From Platycnemis pennipes (taxonomy: Eukaryota > Arthropoda > Insecta > Odonata > Platycnemididae), in assembly GCA_933228895.1 (NCBI GenBank), contig OW121848.1, forward strand, positions 86,633,470-86,697,469: DNA of 64,000 bases, read 5' to 3'. The notes beneath the pieces were generated by a model. It was given only the letters and a program-made list of their open reading frames with translations, had not been told where the DNA came from and searched no databases. The stretch's first letter is position 1, and every line of letters begins with the position of its first letter. The translations under genes were made by a program, and so were the position numbers. Below are positions 1-11,249 of the stretch, in pieces.

Positions 1-1779
1 CCTTGTAGGAGTAGGACGAGAGTACCACTAGCGCTCGACGGCCAGTACTGGAAGTAAACGGACATTAAGGGGCCAAATATTTTCTATTGACGGCATAGGA
101 AGATGCAGGGGGCTGTCCCAAGATTAGCAGGCAAAGACTTCACCCCTCCACCACCGCGGTCGGCTAGAAACATAATGCGGCATAAAGATGAAACATAAGA
201 AACATTATTATTGCCACAAAGAAGCATCTGAAATCTAAAGTTTGGGCTGAAATACAAGATTACGTTCTGGTAAAACTGATGGAGAGCAAAGAGTATAAAA
301 CTCCATATAAATTTGGCTTAAAAATTGAAGAAACGTAAAACACAAAAGATTTACTTATTTCAAGTTACATTACAATACATTTCTCTAAATGTTCTCCTGT
401 AAACTGATGCCGAGAGTCAGCTAGGATTATTTTTTAGAATAAAAATGACTTCTCAACCTCACGCGAGGTGATAGGGTATTGCTTAAATTATGCAAGCTCT
501 TCTGCTGCCATCTTTGGTCCTGGAGCAATCGAAGTCCCTGATAATTAATTTAATAACAGCAATGTGGAATGGTGCCTTCAAAAATACTTTTATTGCGCTT
601 GAAATCACCACATTTACATATGGAAACTTGGATCTTATCTCCTCTACTAATGTGTAGAGCATGAGCGACGCATGTGACATGCACCATCTTGGGGTAAAAG
701 ACTGAATCCATGCCCAGCTTTTAACATATACGATGCGCTATCCATTGTTAGCTCTAAAAACATATCATTATTTTCTGTTGGCCACAGGAATTTTCAAGAA
801 AGGAAAATTCAAAATAGTGAAAGAAATAAAAAATATGCGTAATACAGGAAGCAGTAGAGAACCGTTTATCGGTGCTCTACTGCATAAATATGCACAAAAA
901 TCTGTGATACTCATGCTCAATACTTATGCAAACTTCTCTCGCTATTCTATCAATCATGCTATAGTTGGTGTTTGCAATTTCCCTGGACAGTACTAAATGA
1001 GGTGCCATAACTTCATCCGGAAACATCTTATATTATTTCAGTATATTGATGTAACTTATCGTTATTTGGGAACGAGGCACAAGTGACTGAAATTCGTTTT
1101 GTACCGGGTGGTGTGAATGCGGGGTACAAGAATAGGATAAGGACCATAGTGATATTGAAGAGCCCGGTGCCTACCCCTCAGCTTCATTTAGCTGTTCATT
1201 TGGAAGTAAAAAGAATTAAATTTGAGAGCTCGTTTGCGCCAGTCAGAAAGAAAAACCGGCAACAATGGGACGAATTAACAAAATAAATAACTTTTGTAGG
1301 CGCGGAAATAAAAACTCTGGACGGTAAGCGATTGTTCCGTAATTTATTCACTCAACTGTCCACCAAAAATAGCTGTAATCTTACCATCAAAATCAGTAAA
1401 TAGTGACAATTATTGTGATTTTCGACTCATAAAAACTAACTAAATTCTTGTTCGGCTCATAGGTTTCAAGCCTTTATTATATATTATGTTAGTTTCAACT
1501 TTTCTTTCACGCGCAGGCCATTTTTACAGACATGAACCGGCTATAATCATTATTTTCGAATTCGTTTTTAAATAACCATTTTCAATTGGTTACCGATATT
1601 TTTCAACGAGGTCACGTCAGGACCTCCGGAACCAACTCAACCTCCGGGCAAATGTTCATCCATTAATAAATTTCTGTCCGTACTACAAAGTGTCAGTGTC
1701 ACTATTCATGCCTTTTATCGATGCAAATAAGATAATGAAGGTTAAAAAATGGTATCGTAGGAATGCATGCGTGTGATGA
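1..1779. other. AT-rich noncoding stretch
   Basis: I see no supported gene here. Short open frames on both strands have no recognisable domain and lie in AT-rich DNA. On the minus strand, about 100-180 reads like the left half of a tRNA-derived SINE (a GGTGGTGGAGGGG-type box A), but no box B follows, so this is only a suspicion. Confidence 0.5.
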
Positions 1780-2110
1780 GGCGCATTGCCTGTGAAAAAA
1801 GAACATTTTTTTTACATCGACTATACCTCACATAAAAACGAAACATTTCTTTTGTACCTGATGCAGGAACATTTAATCTTTCTATCACGATGATTATTAT
1901 CTATTTTTTAAACCCAATCCCACGAGGATTAATGTTGGAAAGAGCTGTTTAGGCCCATGCGTGAGGGAGTTGAGCACTGTTTTTACACCGACCATATCTC
2001 CCAAACCCCTAAAAAACACAAAACAACTCTTTTTGTATCTAAAAGAACAACATTAGGTATTTCCAAAACAATGATCTTATAATTTTTAAACCCTGTCCCA
2101 CATGGACTTT
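1780..2110 (+). repeat. Diverged tandem repeat pair, ~190-bp spacing
   Basis: Two segments, about 1800-1935 and 1975-2110, share the same order of motifs: a T-run, ACAYCGACYATAYCTC, an A-rich stretch, TTTTGTAYCT, an ACAACATT-like block, then TTTTTAAACCC and TCCCAC. Similarity is obvious by eye but low, so this is an old duplication or two units of a decayed transposon. No coding potential is visible. Confidence 0.4.
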
Positions 2111-3383
2111 TTTAGCTCCGAAAAACCATTTTTTCCAAATTTCTCAAATTCAAGTGATCTTTACTCAGTGAGAAATGCTCACATTCCATGTTTTTTAATA
2201 TATTCATACACAGTGTACGTATAAGTTCTACGGTGAGGAGAATTGGCCAGTTTTAAAAATTATTTCTTGGTGTAATTGTAGGCTACACTTGTGAAAAAAA
2301 TGAATTTTGTAAGTTCCATTTACAGCGACAAAAAGACACTTCTTCTGACGAAAAGTACATTTAAAACTCCTCTGATATCATGTAAACTTCATATTATTTC
2401 TATTGACACCTTTTACATGTGTATGTCACGTAAAACCAGTCTGCTACAGCCTGTAAAAATATATATTGTAAAAAGACGATTTTCAGGCGTTAACGCAATT
2501 CGTGCCTGGCTATATTCAGGGGTGAAATTTTATCTGCTAAAACAGGGAACGGCTTTTGGCTCAGGAAGGTTGACATCATATATGCACCAATTTTAGTTTA
2601 AACCTGAGGTGGTGAAGCAAGATATTTATAAAAAATTTGTCTATTTAAAATGGAATGACCTTCAGTGATTAACAGCTTTGGATTCTAGAATGCAGTTTGC
2701 TTCTTCATCCAGATATTCAGTTGCGTATAGAAAACCTACTCATGCTCCATGATGGCCTCATTTTCTAATAGACAGAATTGACACGTAGTATAAAAGATGA
2801 GCAAAATCGGTTGCAATAGAGTACATTTAAGTGGATGAAAATGTGTATCTGTAAAAATTTATGTATCGGAGGTGCACATTATTTCTGCCACATGCCTCAC
2901 GTATTTCAATTATTTTATCTGCAGAGTATAATGCAGTATTTAGCCATGCTCTCCATGATTATCAATTCTAACTGTAAAGGAAGAGCTACTTCGGGCAGTA
3001 GCTATTTAAAGTAAAGCTTAAAATTCTTTAAATAAAGCTTCAAAAACAAGTTTTGGCGATTGTAACCATTACATGTACGGATCACGTAAAATTAACATAG
3101 TTATTTTCCTACTGTTTATATAATAATACTGTGGGTGATTTTTCTTTACGCATGTTTATGACATTATTTCAACCTTGATAGATTAAAAAACTATGAAGAA
3201 AGAAACTGAAATAATAGACTAGCTTCGCACTGAAGAGAAGTTTGGTGACGTTGAAAAGAATTTTGCTTTTTTTCGGCCCTTATATAGGCGATATCAGCAG
3301 AAAAAAGCATAAAAAGGTAAAATAGGCATTTTTAGGCAGTAAAAAATTACCTTAATTTCGCCATAAATGATCCTAAATGAACT
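2111..3383. other. AT-rich noncoding stretch
   Basis: No gene, RNA or clear repeat could be supported here. The open frame at 2291-2596 has no recognisable domain and is probably chance. Confidence 0.5.
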
Positions 3384-3385
3384 TA

Positions 3386-3405
3386 TCTATATATATAAAA
3401 ATGAA

Positions 3406-3437
<32 letters not shown>
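3386..3437 (+). mobile_element. Helitron 5' terminus fragment with (TG)n
   Basis: The sequence A|TCTATATATATAAAAATG, then GAATGTATG and a (TG)n run, repeats the left end of the Helitron at 5306 exactly for about 41 nt. Identity begins at the dinucleotide TA before TC. Helitrons begin with TC and insert between A and T, and here TC is preceded by A. The fragment stops where a 21-nt T run begins, which is the reverse-complemented poly-A tail of the neighbouring LINE. It is either a second truncated Helitron copy or a target duplication made by the LINE. Confidence 0.55.
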
Positions 3438-3454
<17 letters not shown>

Positions 3455-4960
3455 TTTTACCGGTAAGGGATTCTTTTTTATTCTTTCAGCGTCACCTCAT
3501 TTATTTTTTCAAAGCATCAATTTCATCATCATTTTTTTTTCATCAATTTAGCAAAAGGTTGGTTAGGGAAAAGAGCCGCCAAAGGGGCTGCTACCGCAAT
3601 CTTGGCTCCTTTTAGTTTTCCCCACCGTAGACAATCTGCATTACCAGTTACAAATGTACATATTATTAGGCGATTTTATTTCATTTGAGTTAATAGAAAA
3701 ACAGTTACATAAATAATGGATTTCGTACATTGATATTTCCTTCTTCTTTATTGAACATAAAGTTTTTATATGCCCAACACTTGTAGAAAAGATCTATGGA
3801 GTTATTGGCCTTGTTGTAGTCTAGTTCACGTGTAAGCCTTTTTCTAATGTCCGTTTGGAAGGCAGCAGTGTAGTTAACATCGTGCTTCTTCTGACGGGAG
3901 TACAGGGTGAACTCTTTGTAAATAGACGCTTTTGCTAGGGTGACGAGAAAATTGGAAATGTTAATAGGAGTTTGATCTATGGAATTTTGTTTGGGAATGC
4001 CGCCATATAGGTGTGCACGGAGTATTGTATCAAGTCCTGTGAGAGATTTAACAGATTTAACGACCCTCTGCCATATATTGTCAGTCTTAGGGCATAGATA
4101 AAAAAGGTGACACGTCGTGGCAATGACGTTGGGGCACCATGGGCAGTTGTCATCGATCCTGATGCGTGCGCGTTGAAGGAAAATCCCATCTGCGACCGCC
4201 CCATGCGCGAGCCGCCATGCCACATCTGCATCGTGGCCGAGGGTGGGAGGAGAGCGTATAGCAAGCCATTGGATCACCTCGTCTGGTTTACCTTTCAGGG
4301 GCCAGGGTTTCAAGTGGGATTTATACACAAGTTCATGATATATTTTTTTCTTAGGGAGTGGGAGTGGAATTTGGCGTTTGGTGGGGGAACTGTCTATGTA
4401 TAAGTGTGGCAGGTTTTGGGTTTGCGTGGGGGTGGCGGGGTGGATATGAGTGGCCTGATTTACTGAGTCGAAGTCGGGTGGATGCTTGATGACTTTTGCA
4501 GTCTTCCAGGCCTGTATGATGGAGTCATAGAAGGGATCGTGGTGATAGCGCCTTCTATTGGTGTGCGTGATGGAGATGAGATGGCCGATGATGTCATCTG
4601 TTGGGTGATTTTCTTGCAGTCGCAGGGCCGCCAGGGATTTCCAGGGAGATGAGTGGGTGTCCGTCACGATCCTTTGCGCTGCGTGAAGGCGGAAGGCCAT
4701 GATCTTGATCCGGATGTCGACCAAGGAGAGTCCGCCTTCCCTCAGGGGTGTTGTCACCGTGGTTGCATCCAGCCAATGCTTGCGATAATTCCATGAAAAA
4801 TGAATTAATTTCGCCTGAAGGCGTTTTATGACGTCAGGGGAGGGGGTTAAGACTTTTAGCGAATGCCATAGCACTGGAGCGATAAACTGGTTTACGGCGA
4901 CAATCCGGCCTCGCAGTGACAAAGAGGAGAGCCTTGGCTTCCATCTTTCTATCGCCGTGT
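3438..4960 (-). mobile_element. 5'-truncated LINE (L1/Tx1-like), poly-A end
   Basis: This is a minus-strand non-LTR retrotransposon. Its 3' end is the T21 run at 3438-3458 on the plus strand (poly-A on the element strand), followed by a ~246-bp 3' UTR and then an open ORF2 C-terminus. The left neighbour is a (TG)n microsatellite, so on the element strand the poly-A runs straight into (CA)n. Some LINE lineages target microsatellites, and this arrangement fits that without proving it. The 5' limit is uncertain. Coding similarity fades near 4955 and the purine-rich DNA up to 5303 may or may not belong to the element. Confidence 0.75.
3705..4957 (-). pseudogene. LINE ORF2 C-terminal region (after RT core) with CCHC-type finger
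   Basis: A 405-codon uninterrupted frame encodes the part of LINE ORF2 that follows the RT catalytic core. It begins with the LSLRGRIVAVNQ block and continues with VLWHSL, HFSW and TPLREGGLSLVDIR, the conserved thumb/connection pattern of L1- and Tx1-type elements. Around residues 245-300 comes AWRLAHGAV, then a zinc-finger-like CPWC...H...C motif (zf-RVT type) followed by a tryptophan. The frame stays conserved upstream of the nominal start (IERWKPRLSS), so the start is artificial and the gene is 5'-truncated. The YXDD active site, endonuclease and ORF1 are missing, so it cannot act alone. The long intact frame suggests a fairly young insertion. Family-level placement is from pattern recognition only. 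Confidence 0.75.
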
Positions 4961-5305
4961 GGTGTGGTGGCCGTGTGAATTGAATTGAGGTTTTTAAGAT
5001 GTAGGTTTGAAGATGAATGGAAACAGTGCGATTGGTTGAAATAAAGACAAAGAAGAAAATACTTTTGATGGGAAAGAAAGGAAGTCAGTGGAGATTATGT
5101 GAATGCAGTAAGTTGTGTTGATCGTTGCAATTCTGAAGGTCTTTATGAATGGAAGACCCCTTAAGAAAGTGAGAAAGAGGAAGAAAGATATTTAAGGTTG
5201 TAGATATGATTAAGACAGTGAAGAAGTGCGCTAATCCGACCAGATTGATAGGGCAGAGAAGGTTAGATATAAATCAGAGTACTAATGTTTCATCGAAACA
5301 TAATA
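4960..5305. other. Purine-rich spacer between LINE and Helitron
   Basis: This 345-bp purine-rich stretch has no recognisable domain. It may be further diverged LINE sequence, because the minus frame stays open for part of it, or unrelated host DNA caught between two insertions. Confidence 0.4.
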
Positions 5306-5356
5306 TCTATATATATAAAAATGAATGTATGTGTGTGTGTGTGTATGTGTGTATGT

Positions 5357-5950
5357 CCTTTATGCATTACTACACCATTCATCGGATCGCCATGAAACTT
5401 TGGGAAGTTGTTGAATACATTCCCGAAAAGTGGACTACGAAATCGATATTTCAATATCGATACTTTATCGATATAATATCGCTACAGTATCGATAAATTG
5501 ATACATTATTGTTACAAAATTGAGGTGAAATTATTTAGTTTTTTAAAAGGAATGTATCGTTGCAATATCGATACTGTATCGAATGTATATAATGTGTTTG
5601 TCCCTTATGCATTACTACACCATTCATCGGATCGCCATGAAACTTTGGAAAGTTATTGAGTACGCTCCGCGAAGGTTTCTACAAAATCGATAATTCAATG
5701 TCGATACTGTATCGATATAATATCGATAAAATATGTATACATCGATACATTGTTGATACAAAATTGAGGTGAAATTATTTAGGTGTTTTTTATCAAAGTT
5801 TTATAAAGTATCATTACAATATCGATACTGTATCGATACAATATTGATAACTTCATGCATTACCACAACATTCATCCAATTTCCATGAAGCTTTGGTTAG
5901 TTGTTTTGTTCACTCCATGAAGGTTTGTACAATATCGAGAATACAATATC
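5357..5950 (+). repeat. Three ~245-bp tandem repeats with ATCGATA clusters
   Basis: The anchor ATGCATTACYACA recurs at 5362, 5607 and 5855, so the periods are 245 and 248 bp. The third unit is partial. Each unit has a CATCGGATCGCCATGAAACT-like block, then many ATCGATA/TATCGAT motifs, then a shared AAAATTGAGGTGAAATTATT segment in units one and two. The repeats lie between the Helitron 5' terminus and the helicase remnant and are therefore internal to the element. Confidence 0.8.
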
Positions 5951-5971
5951 GACACTGGAGACGGGATGTGC

Positions 5972-6380
5972 ATCCCATTGAACTTGCAATTTATTGAAAC
6001 ACTCACGTGCAACATATTCAAATCATCCGGCATGGGACAAATATTTCAGAAATGCCAACTTATTGCTTGGGATGAATGCACAATGGTGCACAAAGCATCG
6101 CTCGAGGCTCTGGATCGATCATTGCAAGATTTCCGTTGAATCCTGAGACCATTTGAGAACGCATTAATATTGCTTGCACGACATTTCAGGCAAACATTAC
6201 CTGTAATTCCTCGATCGACACTAGCGGATGAAATAAATGCTTGCCTGAAATATTCTACTTTGTGACGACATGTAAAGACGTTAAAATTATATACAAATAT
6301 GCGTGTCCAGCTGCAAAACAATCGATCAGCTGAGATATATTGTATACCCATAAGAATTGTGAAATTAAACATACTGTAAA
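5972..6380 (+). pseudogene. Helitron PIF1-like helicase fragment
   Basis: One reading frame from 5972 gives a helicase piece typical of eukaryotic Helitrons: IPLNLQFIETLTCNI, then SGMGQ, then the Walker B-like WDECTM followed by HKASLEALDRSLQD, then a motif-III-like HFRQTLPVIPRST, ADEINACLKYS, and the NMRVQL motif. The frame is interrupted by stops at 6137-6139 and 6263-6265 without an obvious frameshift. In functional relatives motif III reads GDFRQ, and here the GD pair is lost. The Walker A region is missing, the left border being the tandem repeats, so the protein would be inactive. The frame decays near 6340. The minus-strand open frames here are shadows. Confidence 0.85.
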
Positions 6381-6407
6381 CATGCACTTTCCATTTAACC
6401 AGATTGA

Positions 6408-6437
6408 GCCACAGCAACGCGTGGCCGGGTCAGCTTG
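6408..6437 (+). other. Helitron 3' terminal hairpin and end
   Basis: GCCAC (6408-6412) pairs with GTGGC (6421-6425) around an 8-nt loop, followed 8 nt later by CTTG at the element end. This is the standard Helitron termination signal: a short hairpin roughly 10 nt before CTRR. The hairpin is intact. The terminal CTTG deviates from CTAG by one base. Confidence 0.75.
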
Positions 6438-7188
6438 TAACTTCATAAAATTGGTTTCATGAGTAAAAGAAAAAATAGGAAATTTAGGCAATGTCCTCAG
6501 CTTAGTGATGTCATATTCAGGCAAAAGTCTCCAAAATGAAAAAGATATTTACATTATATTTCTTTTACTGCTTTTCAATACACGGAATCAATTCTAAAGT
6601 TGAATAATTGGATGAAATATGGCGTCATATCGCCTATATCTTTTTGCATTTAATAAACTGGTGCGAACTTCACCGTTGAACTCCAATCATGGGCTAATAT
6701 TTTCCTAGCTGTGGCATTTGTGAAGACCGCAGTTAGCTATCCGTCGACTGGTTCATGCATCCTATCAATTAAAAGATTCCTGTTGGTAGAGCATACATTT
6801 ACTTCTGGATAGTGCAGAAATGCTACCCTCCCTTATGTAATTTTTTTCACATAAAAAGTCTCTTATTTTTGAGGAAGCATCAAGTAGTCACGTAGAATTC
6901 ATATTTGTATGCATACATTAGATAATGATTTCTAGATTATATGTTTTCAATCCTTTCCGAAATATTTATTTAACATTCTTGCTCAGAAATATTAAAGGTT
7001 GAAAGTAACAAAAATGTGTGCGGTAAGTGTATTCCTATGAAATATCCAAGTTAAAAATATCCCATGGCCCTTGACAGTATACATGACAGTAGGTATATAT
7101 GCACCAATTTTGATTTAGTTTAGATTTTAGTTTATATGGTGTCATATCATGGTACTTAACCAAAATTGCAATTTTCTCACACCCCAGG

Positions 7189-7373
7189 GAGAAACCGAGA
7201 TTCTCAGCAGGAAAGATTGGATTTAAGTATAACTCACAAAAAAATATGGAAAGAGCGCAATAGGAGACAATGTTGGTAGTTACACGGCCACATGGTTTAG
7301 GACTTCGAGTACAAGCGTTACCCCATCATTTTACTCATTCGTTGCCTACTCTCAACTCCTTGGTGTTCAACTT
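7189..7373 (+). repeat. Direct repeat, copy 1 of 2 (~185 bp)
   Basis: This copy runs from GAGAAACCGAGATTCTCAGC to TTGGTGTTCAACTT. It matches 8053-8239 over nearly its whole length, including an exact core GGAAAGAGCGCAATAGGAGA, with scattered substitutions. Flanks on both sides differ, so the boundaries are real. No coding sense was found. Confidence 0.75.
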
Positions 7374-8052
7374 CAAGCATTTTTACTAAATGTTAAGTTC
7401 ATGTACCATGGAATAGTACCAATTCTGTGATTCCATGCTATCGATGCATATTCCATGCACTCGCTATTTGATTATCATATGTAGCAATAATTCATAGTAA
7501 ACGCAGACAAATATTTTGCATTGGCACACTGTAATTACATATCCCGGAACTAAGTACAATTCGAATCATTTTTTACAGACAGGGTAAAGGGATTTTTAAC
7601 TCATATCCTCTACTATAGTATTATGCTGACAACATTACTGTAGTCCTGATTTCGAATCAGAAAATTGAAGCTTTGAGGGCATTGTAGCATGTTTTACTTT
7701 TCGCCCGTTAATCTCTTTCTCGCAAAGCACACACTAGATACCTAACGTAGAATCGCTATTTAATTATTTTCAATTTCCGAAAACACTGAGTGTCGAGTAC
7801 AAACCACTTCAAAGGAATATTCTATCCAAATTTTTTATAATTAGCGTAGATCTTCCATGTGACCTGTTTGGAATCGAAAATCAATATAGATTTCATTTGG
7901 AAATGGACAATGCAATCAAATTATTTTTACCAAAATTGGCCGGTCGCATTGCATCGTGACTGGATAGGTGGAAAACCAAAACGATGAGTTTCGTGAGTTC
8001 TGGAAACTAATGATTGTGACATGGTCAGGTCATTCTACAGAAAAGTTCTACC

Positions 8053-8239
8053 GAGAGAACTGAGATTCTCAGCAGGAAGGAATAGATTTAAGTACAATTC
8101 ACGAAAAAAATATGGAAAGAGCGCAATAGGAGACAGTGTTGGTAGTTACATGGCCACATGGTTTATGACTTAAAGTACAGGCGTTACCCCAACAATTTAC
8201 TCGTTCGTTGCTTATTCTCGACTTCTTGGTGTGCAACTT
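8053..8239 (+). repeat. Direct repeat, copy 2 of 2 (~187 bp)
   Basis: This is the same unit as 7189-7373, in the same orientation, starting 864 bp downstream. It could be a long terminal repeat of a short ~1.05-kb non-autonomous element or a dispersed repeat inserted twice. I see neither a primer-binding site after copy 1 nor TG...CA ends, so an LTR identity is unsupported. Confidence 0.75.
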
Positions 8240-10049
8240 GTGATTAGATTCTTTCCCAAGACTTCTGAAAGCAGATTGCTCTGGAAGAGAATTATATGAT
8301 TTTTCAGCGTGTCAATTGTTCTACCATTTTATGATGCACTATAATTTTAATCAAATTCATTGAAATTGATATATTTTCCGCAACGCACAATACTGGAAAA
8401 CTTATACTGATTCAACAAACAGTAAGAAGGTATTGTCTCTCCGTACTTGGCTTAATCTCTAAGAATTCATAAATAACCTTTCCCTCATTCAAATTGAATA
8501 TATCTAAATTTCACTTACTCTTTTCCACAGCTGACTCATCTTTTGTTGCCATTTTTAAATGAAATTACAACTTTGGGGATTGCTGAAGAGATTTGTTACC
8601 AGCTACTAAAAATAACCCCAGATTTCCACTCTAATGTAATTCCAGCATTATATAATTAGTACTTTTATTCAATGATAATAGGAAAACGTTATTTATTACC
8701 ATATTAATACCTGGGGATAATTAATTACCATTACTAGAAAAAGGAGTAGTAAAAAAAATAAATGCTGAAAAGTTGCATCCCTCTGCTAAAGTAGAAAATA
8801 TTCTGGAGAAGATAGTTAGGTATGGATATTTGTCAAACATAAGATTTCTCAATGCAAATATAATGGCTAATTTTTATCGATTCTTGCATTCTTAGAATTT
8901 ATTGTCTGAATGTTACGTTGAAATATCAATATGCACCGAAGGAATATGAATTTTCAAAATTTATTGGGCCAGGAAATAGTACCCTCCGCGCTCTTGAGAA
9001 TTAAATAGTATTTTGCCAAAAATTGCAGTGACCGACTCATGAAGGGTGCCTACTGGTAAGGAAGTGAAATTTGTACATTCTAAGGTAGAAAATAATAGTA
9101 TTCAGAAGTTAACCAATGTTGTGTGACAGTTTTAAAATTAGGAATAAACATAAACAATAGAGAAGAAGATATGTATATCTATATAACAATGCATAGAAGA
9201 AGAAATACACGGTTTAGTCTACACTTGTGACTGCATCACCAACGGAAATATTTGTAAAAACAGCTGCTATAAGGCAGGGAAAAAATCTAAATAAGAATCT
9301 AAATCGGTGTTTATTCAAATTAGCGGCACTGATGAGTATTTTGCTCAAAATCACCTTATGTACAGGGAGAGGTGACTCGAATTAATCGCCCATTGCATTA
9401 ATAGAAACTATAAAAGAAATTCATATCATAAACGGGGTCACAATCTCAGGGAAAAATAAATTCTATAAAATGTTAGCCATGCACAAATCATAAACATAAT
9501 TTTGTTGCCTAGCATATCACTCATTATCTGAGCTCCATTATTTAGATTTAAGACTAAAAATGCAAAACTTAGTCAAACGCTAAATGCTCGAAAGGGAAAT
9601 CCAATGCTACTACTTTCATATAACTTTTAAGAACAGATTGTAATGCATTTAATAATCCGCAACCCCGAAGTATGAATTTTAAAACAAAAGTATTTATTCC
9701 CTTATTCTTGCAAATGACCTAAAAAGCGCAACGACTCTTCTAAAGGTAATATTTAAACTTGAGCGAGTGTTGAAATAGATGAAACAATTTCTGTTGATAA
9801 AACACTACCGGAGATAAAGTAAGAAAAAGCTTGCTGAATAAAGGGTGAATTAAATTATGCCGTCTACTCAATCTCTTCCTCCATTAATCCCCTTGAAAAC
9901 CTTTATGGATCTTCGTCATTTTCCTTTACAACCCTCCCACCATCAATTTTTGTCTTCCCTGTGAAGATATACAATTCAAAGCCACAATGCATGCCTTTTA
10001 ATCTATGCAATCCGGGCTACGCTTAAATTTGGCCGTCAGCTCATAGGTA

Positions 10050-10420
10050 TTCCGTATCACGCACGGGGGAAGAAAAGAATGAGGGGCGGGGGAGGAAGAC
10101 GAGAAAGAGAGAGCGGGTGGTTTTCGCTTCGAGGGAGCGGATTATATTGTGCTACTCTGGGAGGGTGGATGGAGGAAATAGGAGGGTGAGTCAGCCTTTC
10201 TTTTGCCGCCCTCCTCCTCCCCACACCATCAACCCCTGACCCCACTTTACCCCATCGCTCGCGCCGCCCTCAAGCGAAATCCTTCGCCTGCTCCTAAAGG
10301 TCCTCTCTTGTGACCCTCGTTCACTCACCACCCACCCCTAGGCGACGCATTATGCTCCCTTGCTCCCAGCCTACCAACCACCCTTTCCAAACCCCTCTCA
10401 TCTAGCCCTTGGGGTGGAAT
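10050..10420. other. GC-rich, skewed block
   Basis: Composition shifts abruptly from AT-rich to GC-rich. Purine-rich sequence (GGGGCGGGGGAGGAAG) is followed by pyrimidine-rich sequence (CCTCCTCCTCC). The open frames here are low complexity and carry no domain. Confidence 0.5.
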
Positions 10421-10734
10421 CAGACATTGCCGGATGACCAGAAATGAGCAACACTGACGCCTGTAAACCCACATAAAAACCAAGCTGATTAAAATATTTC
10501 TTCAACTGCACATAGGATATCCAGTGATTCGAAACTATTCAACAGAGCTAACAGAAATCTAGTGAAGAAAATATACTTTCCTGTAAACAGACTCATCTTA
10601 GCTGAACCCAGGCTAGTAAGATTCATTAACATTCCGGCTATTTCATAGCATCGTTCCCAAAAGACTCGAAGGGACATGAATAAAATAACTTTGGCGATAA
10701 TAAAATTTGAAAATGAAAATACAAGTAATGTTAA

Positions 10735-10980
10735 GGCCGCTTCATAGAATACAATTTTTTGTACAAATCCTTGTAAAACGCTTGCATAAACTGAACGAAA
10801 TTTATGTTTATCTGAATGGAAGTAGAACAGGTTCTATTTTCCGTACAGTCATTCAGCCATTCGCACAAGTGTTCATACAATTTGCCGCATTACACGGTAC
10901 AGTTGCCTCATGCAAACGTTTGTACAAAAAATTGTATCGTGACGAAATTGTCCAAAAAATTGTATCATGTAAAGTGACCT
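10735..10980. mobile_element. Short inverted-repeat element flanked by TTAA
   Basis: Element ends GGCCGCTTCATAGAATACAA (left) and the reverse complement of the right end, GGTCACTTTACATGATACAA, are clearly related. Both continue into the block ATACAATTTTTTGTACAAA, which is present exactly in inverted orientation on the right at about 10919-10938. TTAA lies immediately left (10731-10734) and one base right (10981-10984). TTAA duplication is the signature of piggyBac-type insertion. At 246 bp without coding capacity this would be a MITE. The open frame 10707-10991 is only its translation. Confidence 0.6.
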
Positions 10981-11249
10981 TTAAACAGTAAAAATGACTC
11001 TAAAATCACCATTAAGACAGCTGCCGAGCGTCTCCAATAACCTGAGTGAAAATGCATAGTCACACTTCTCTTATACCCAAAGTATGTGGAAAAGATTTAT
11101 TCAAGTTTTAGGTGCTTCTTATTTTGATTTAAGATGCGGCATTCTAAAATAAGTTCTAGGAAGCGTTACTAATAAAGGGAATGTAAGTTGATAGATACTC
11201 CAATGCATACAATTCTACACAGCGATTCGGCTATGTGTTCGGCAGCGAG

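Larger units (their letters stand above)
5306..6437 (+). mobile_element. Internally deleted Helitron, ~1.13 kb
   Basis: The element starts with TC at 5306-5307, preceded by A. It ends with CTTG at 6434-6437, followed by T, just after a short GC hairpin. Helitrons are rolling-circle transposons bounded by 5' TC and 3' CTRR (usually CTAG) and inserted between A and T, so the final CTTG is one base from canonical. Between the ends lie a (TG)n tract, three ~245-bp direct repeats rich in ATCGAT, and a broken piece of the PIF1-like helicase in the expected orientation. The Rep/HUH nuclease and most of the helicase are absent, so the copy is non-autonomous. Confidence 0.8.
6438..10049. other. AT-rich noncoding stretch with one direct repeat pair
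   Basis: No open frame above chance and no recognisable RNA is present. The only clear structure is the ~186-bp duplication annotated separately at 7189 and 8053. Confidence 0.55.

Noticed and set aside
3977..4403. Overlapping 95- and 98-codon frames inside the LINE
   Set aside because: Alternative-frame shadows of the LINE ORF2 tail.
6046..6524. Minus-strand open frames over the Helitron helicase
   Set aside because: They are antisense shadows; the plus strand in one frame shows conserved helicase motifs.
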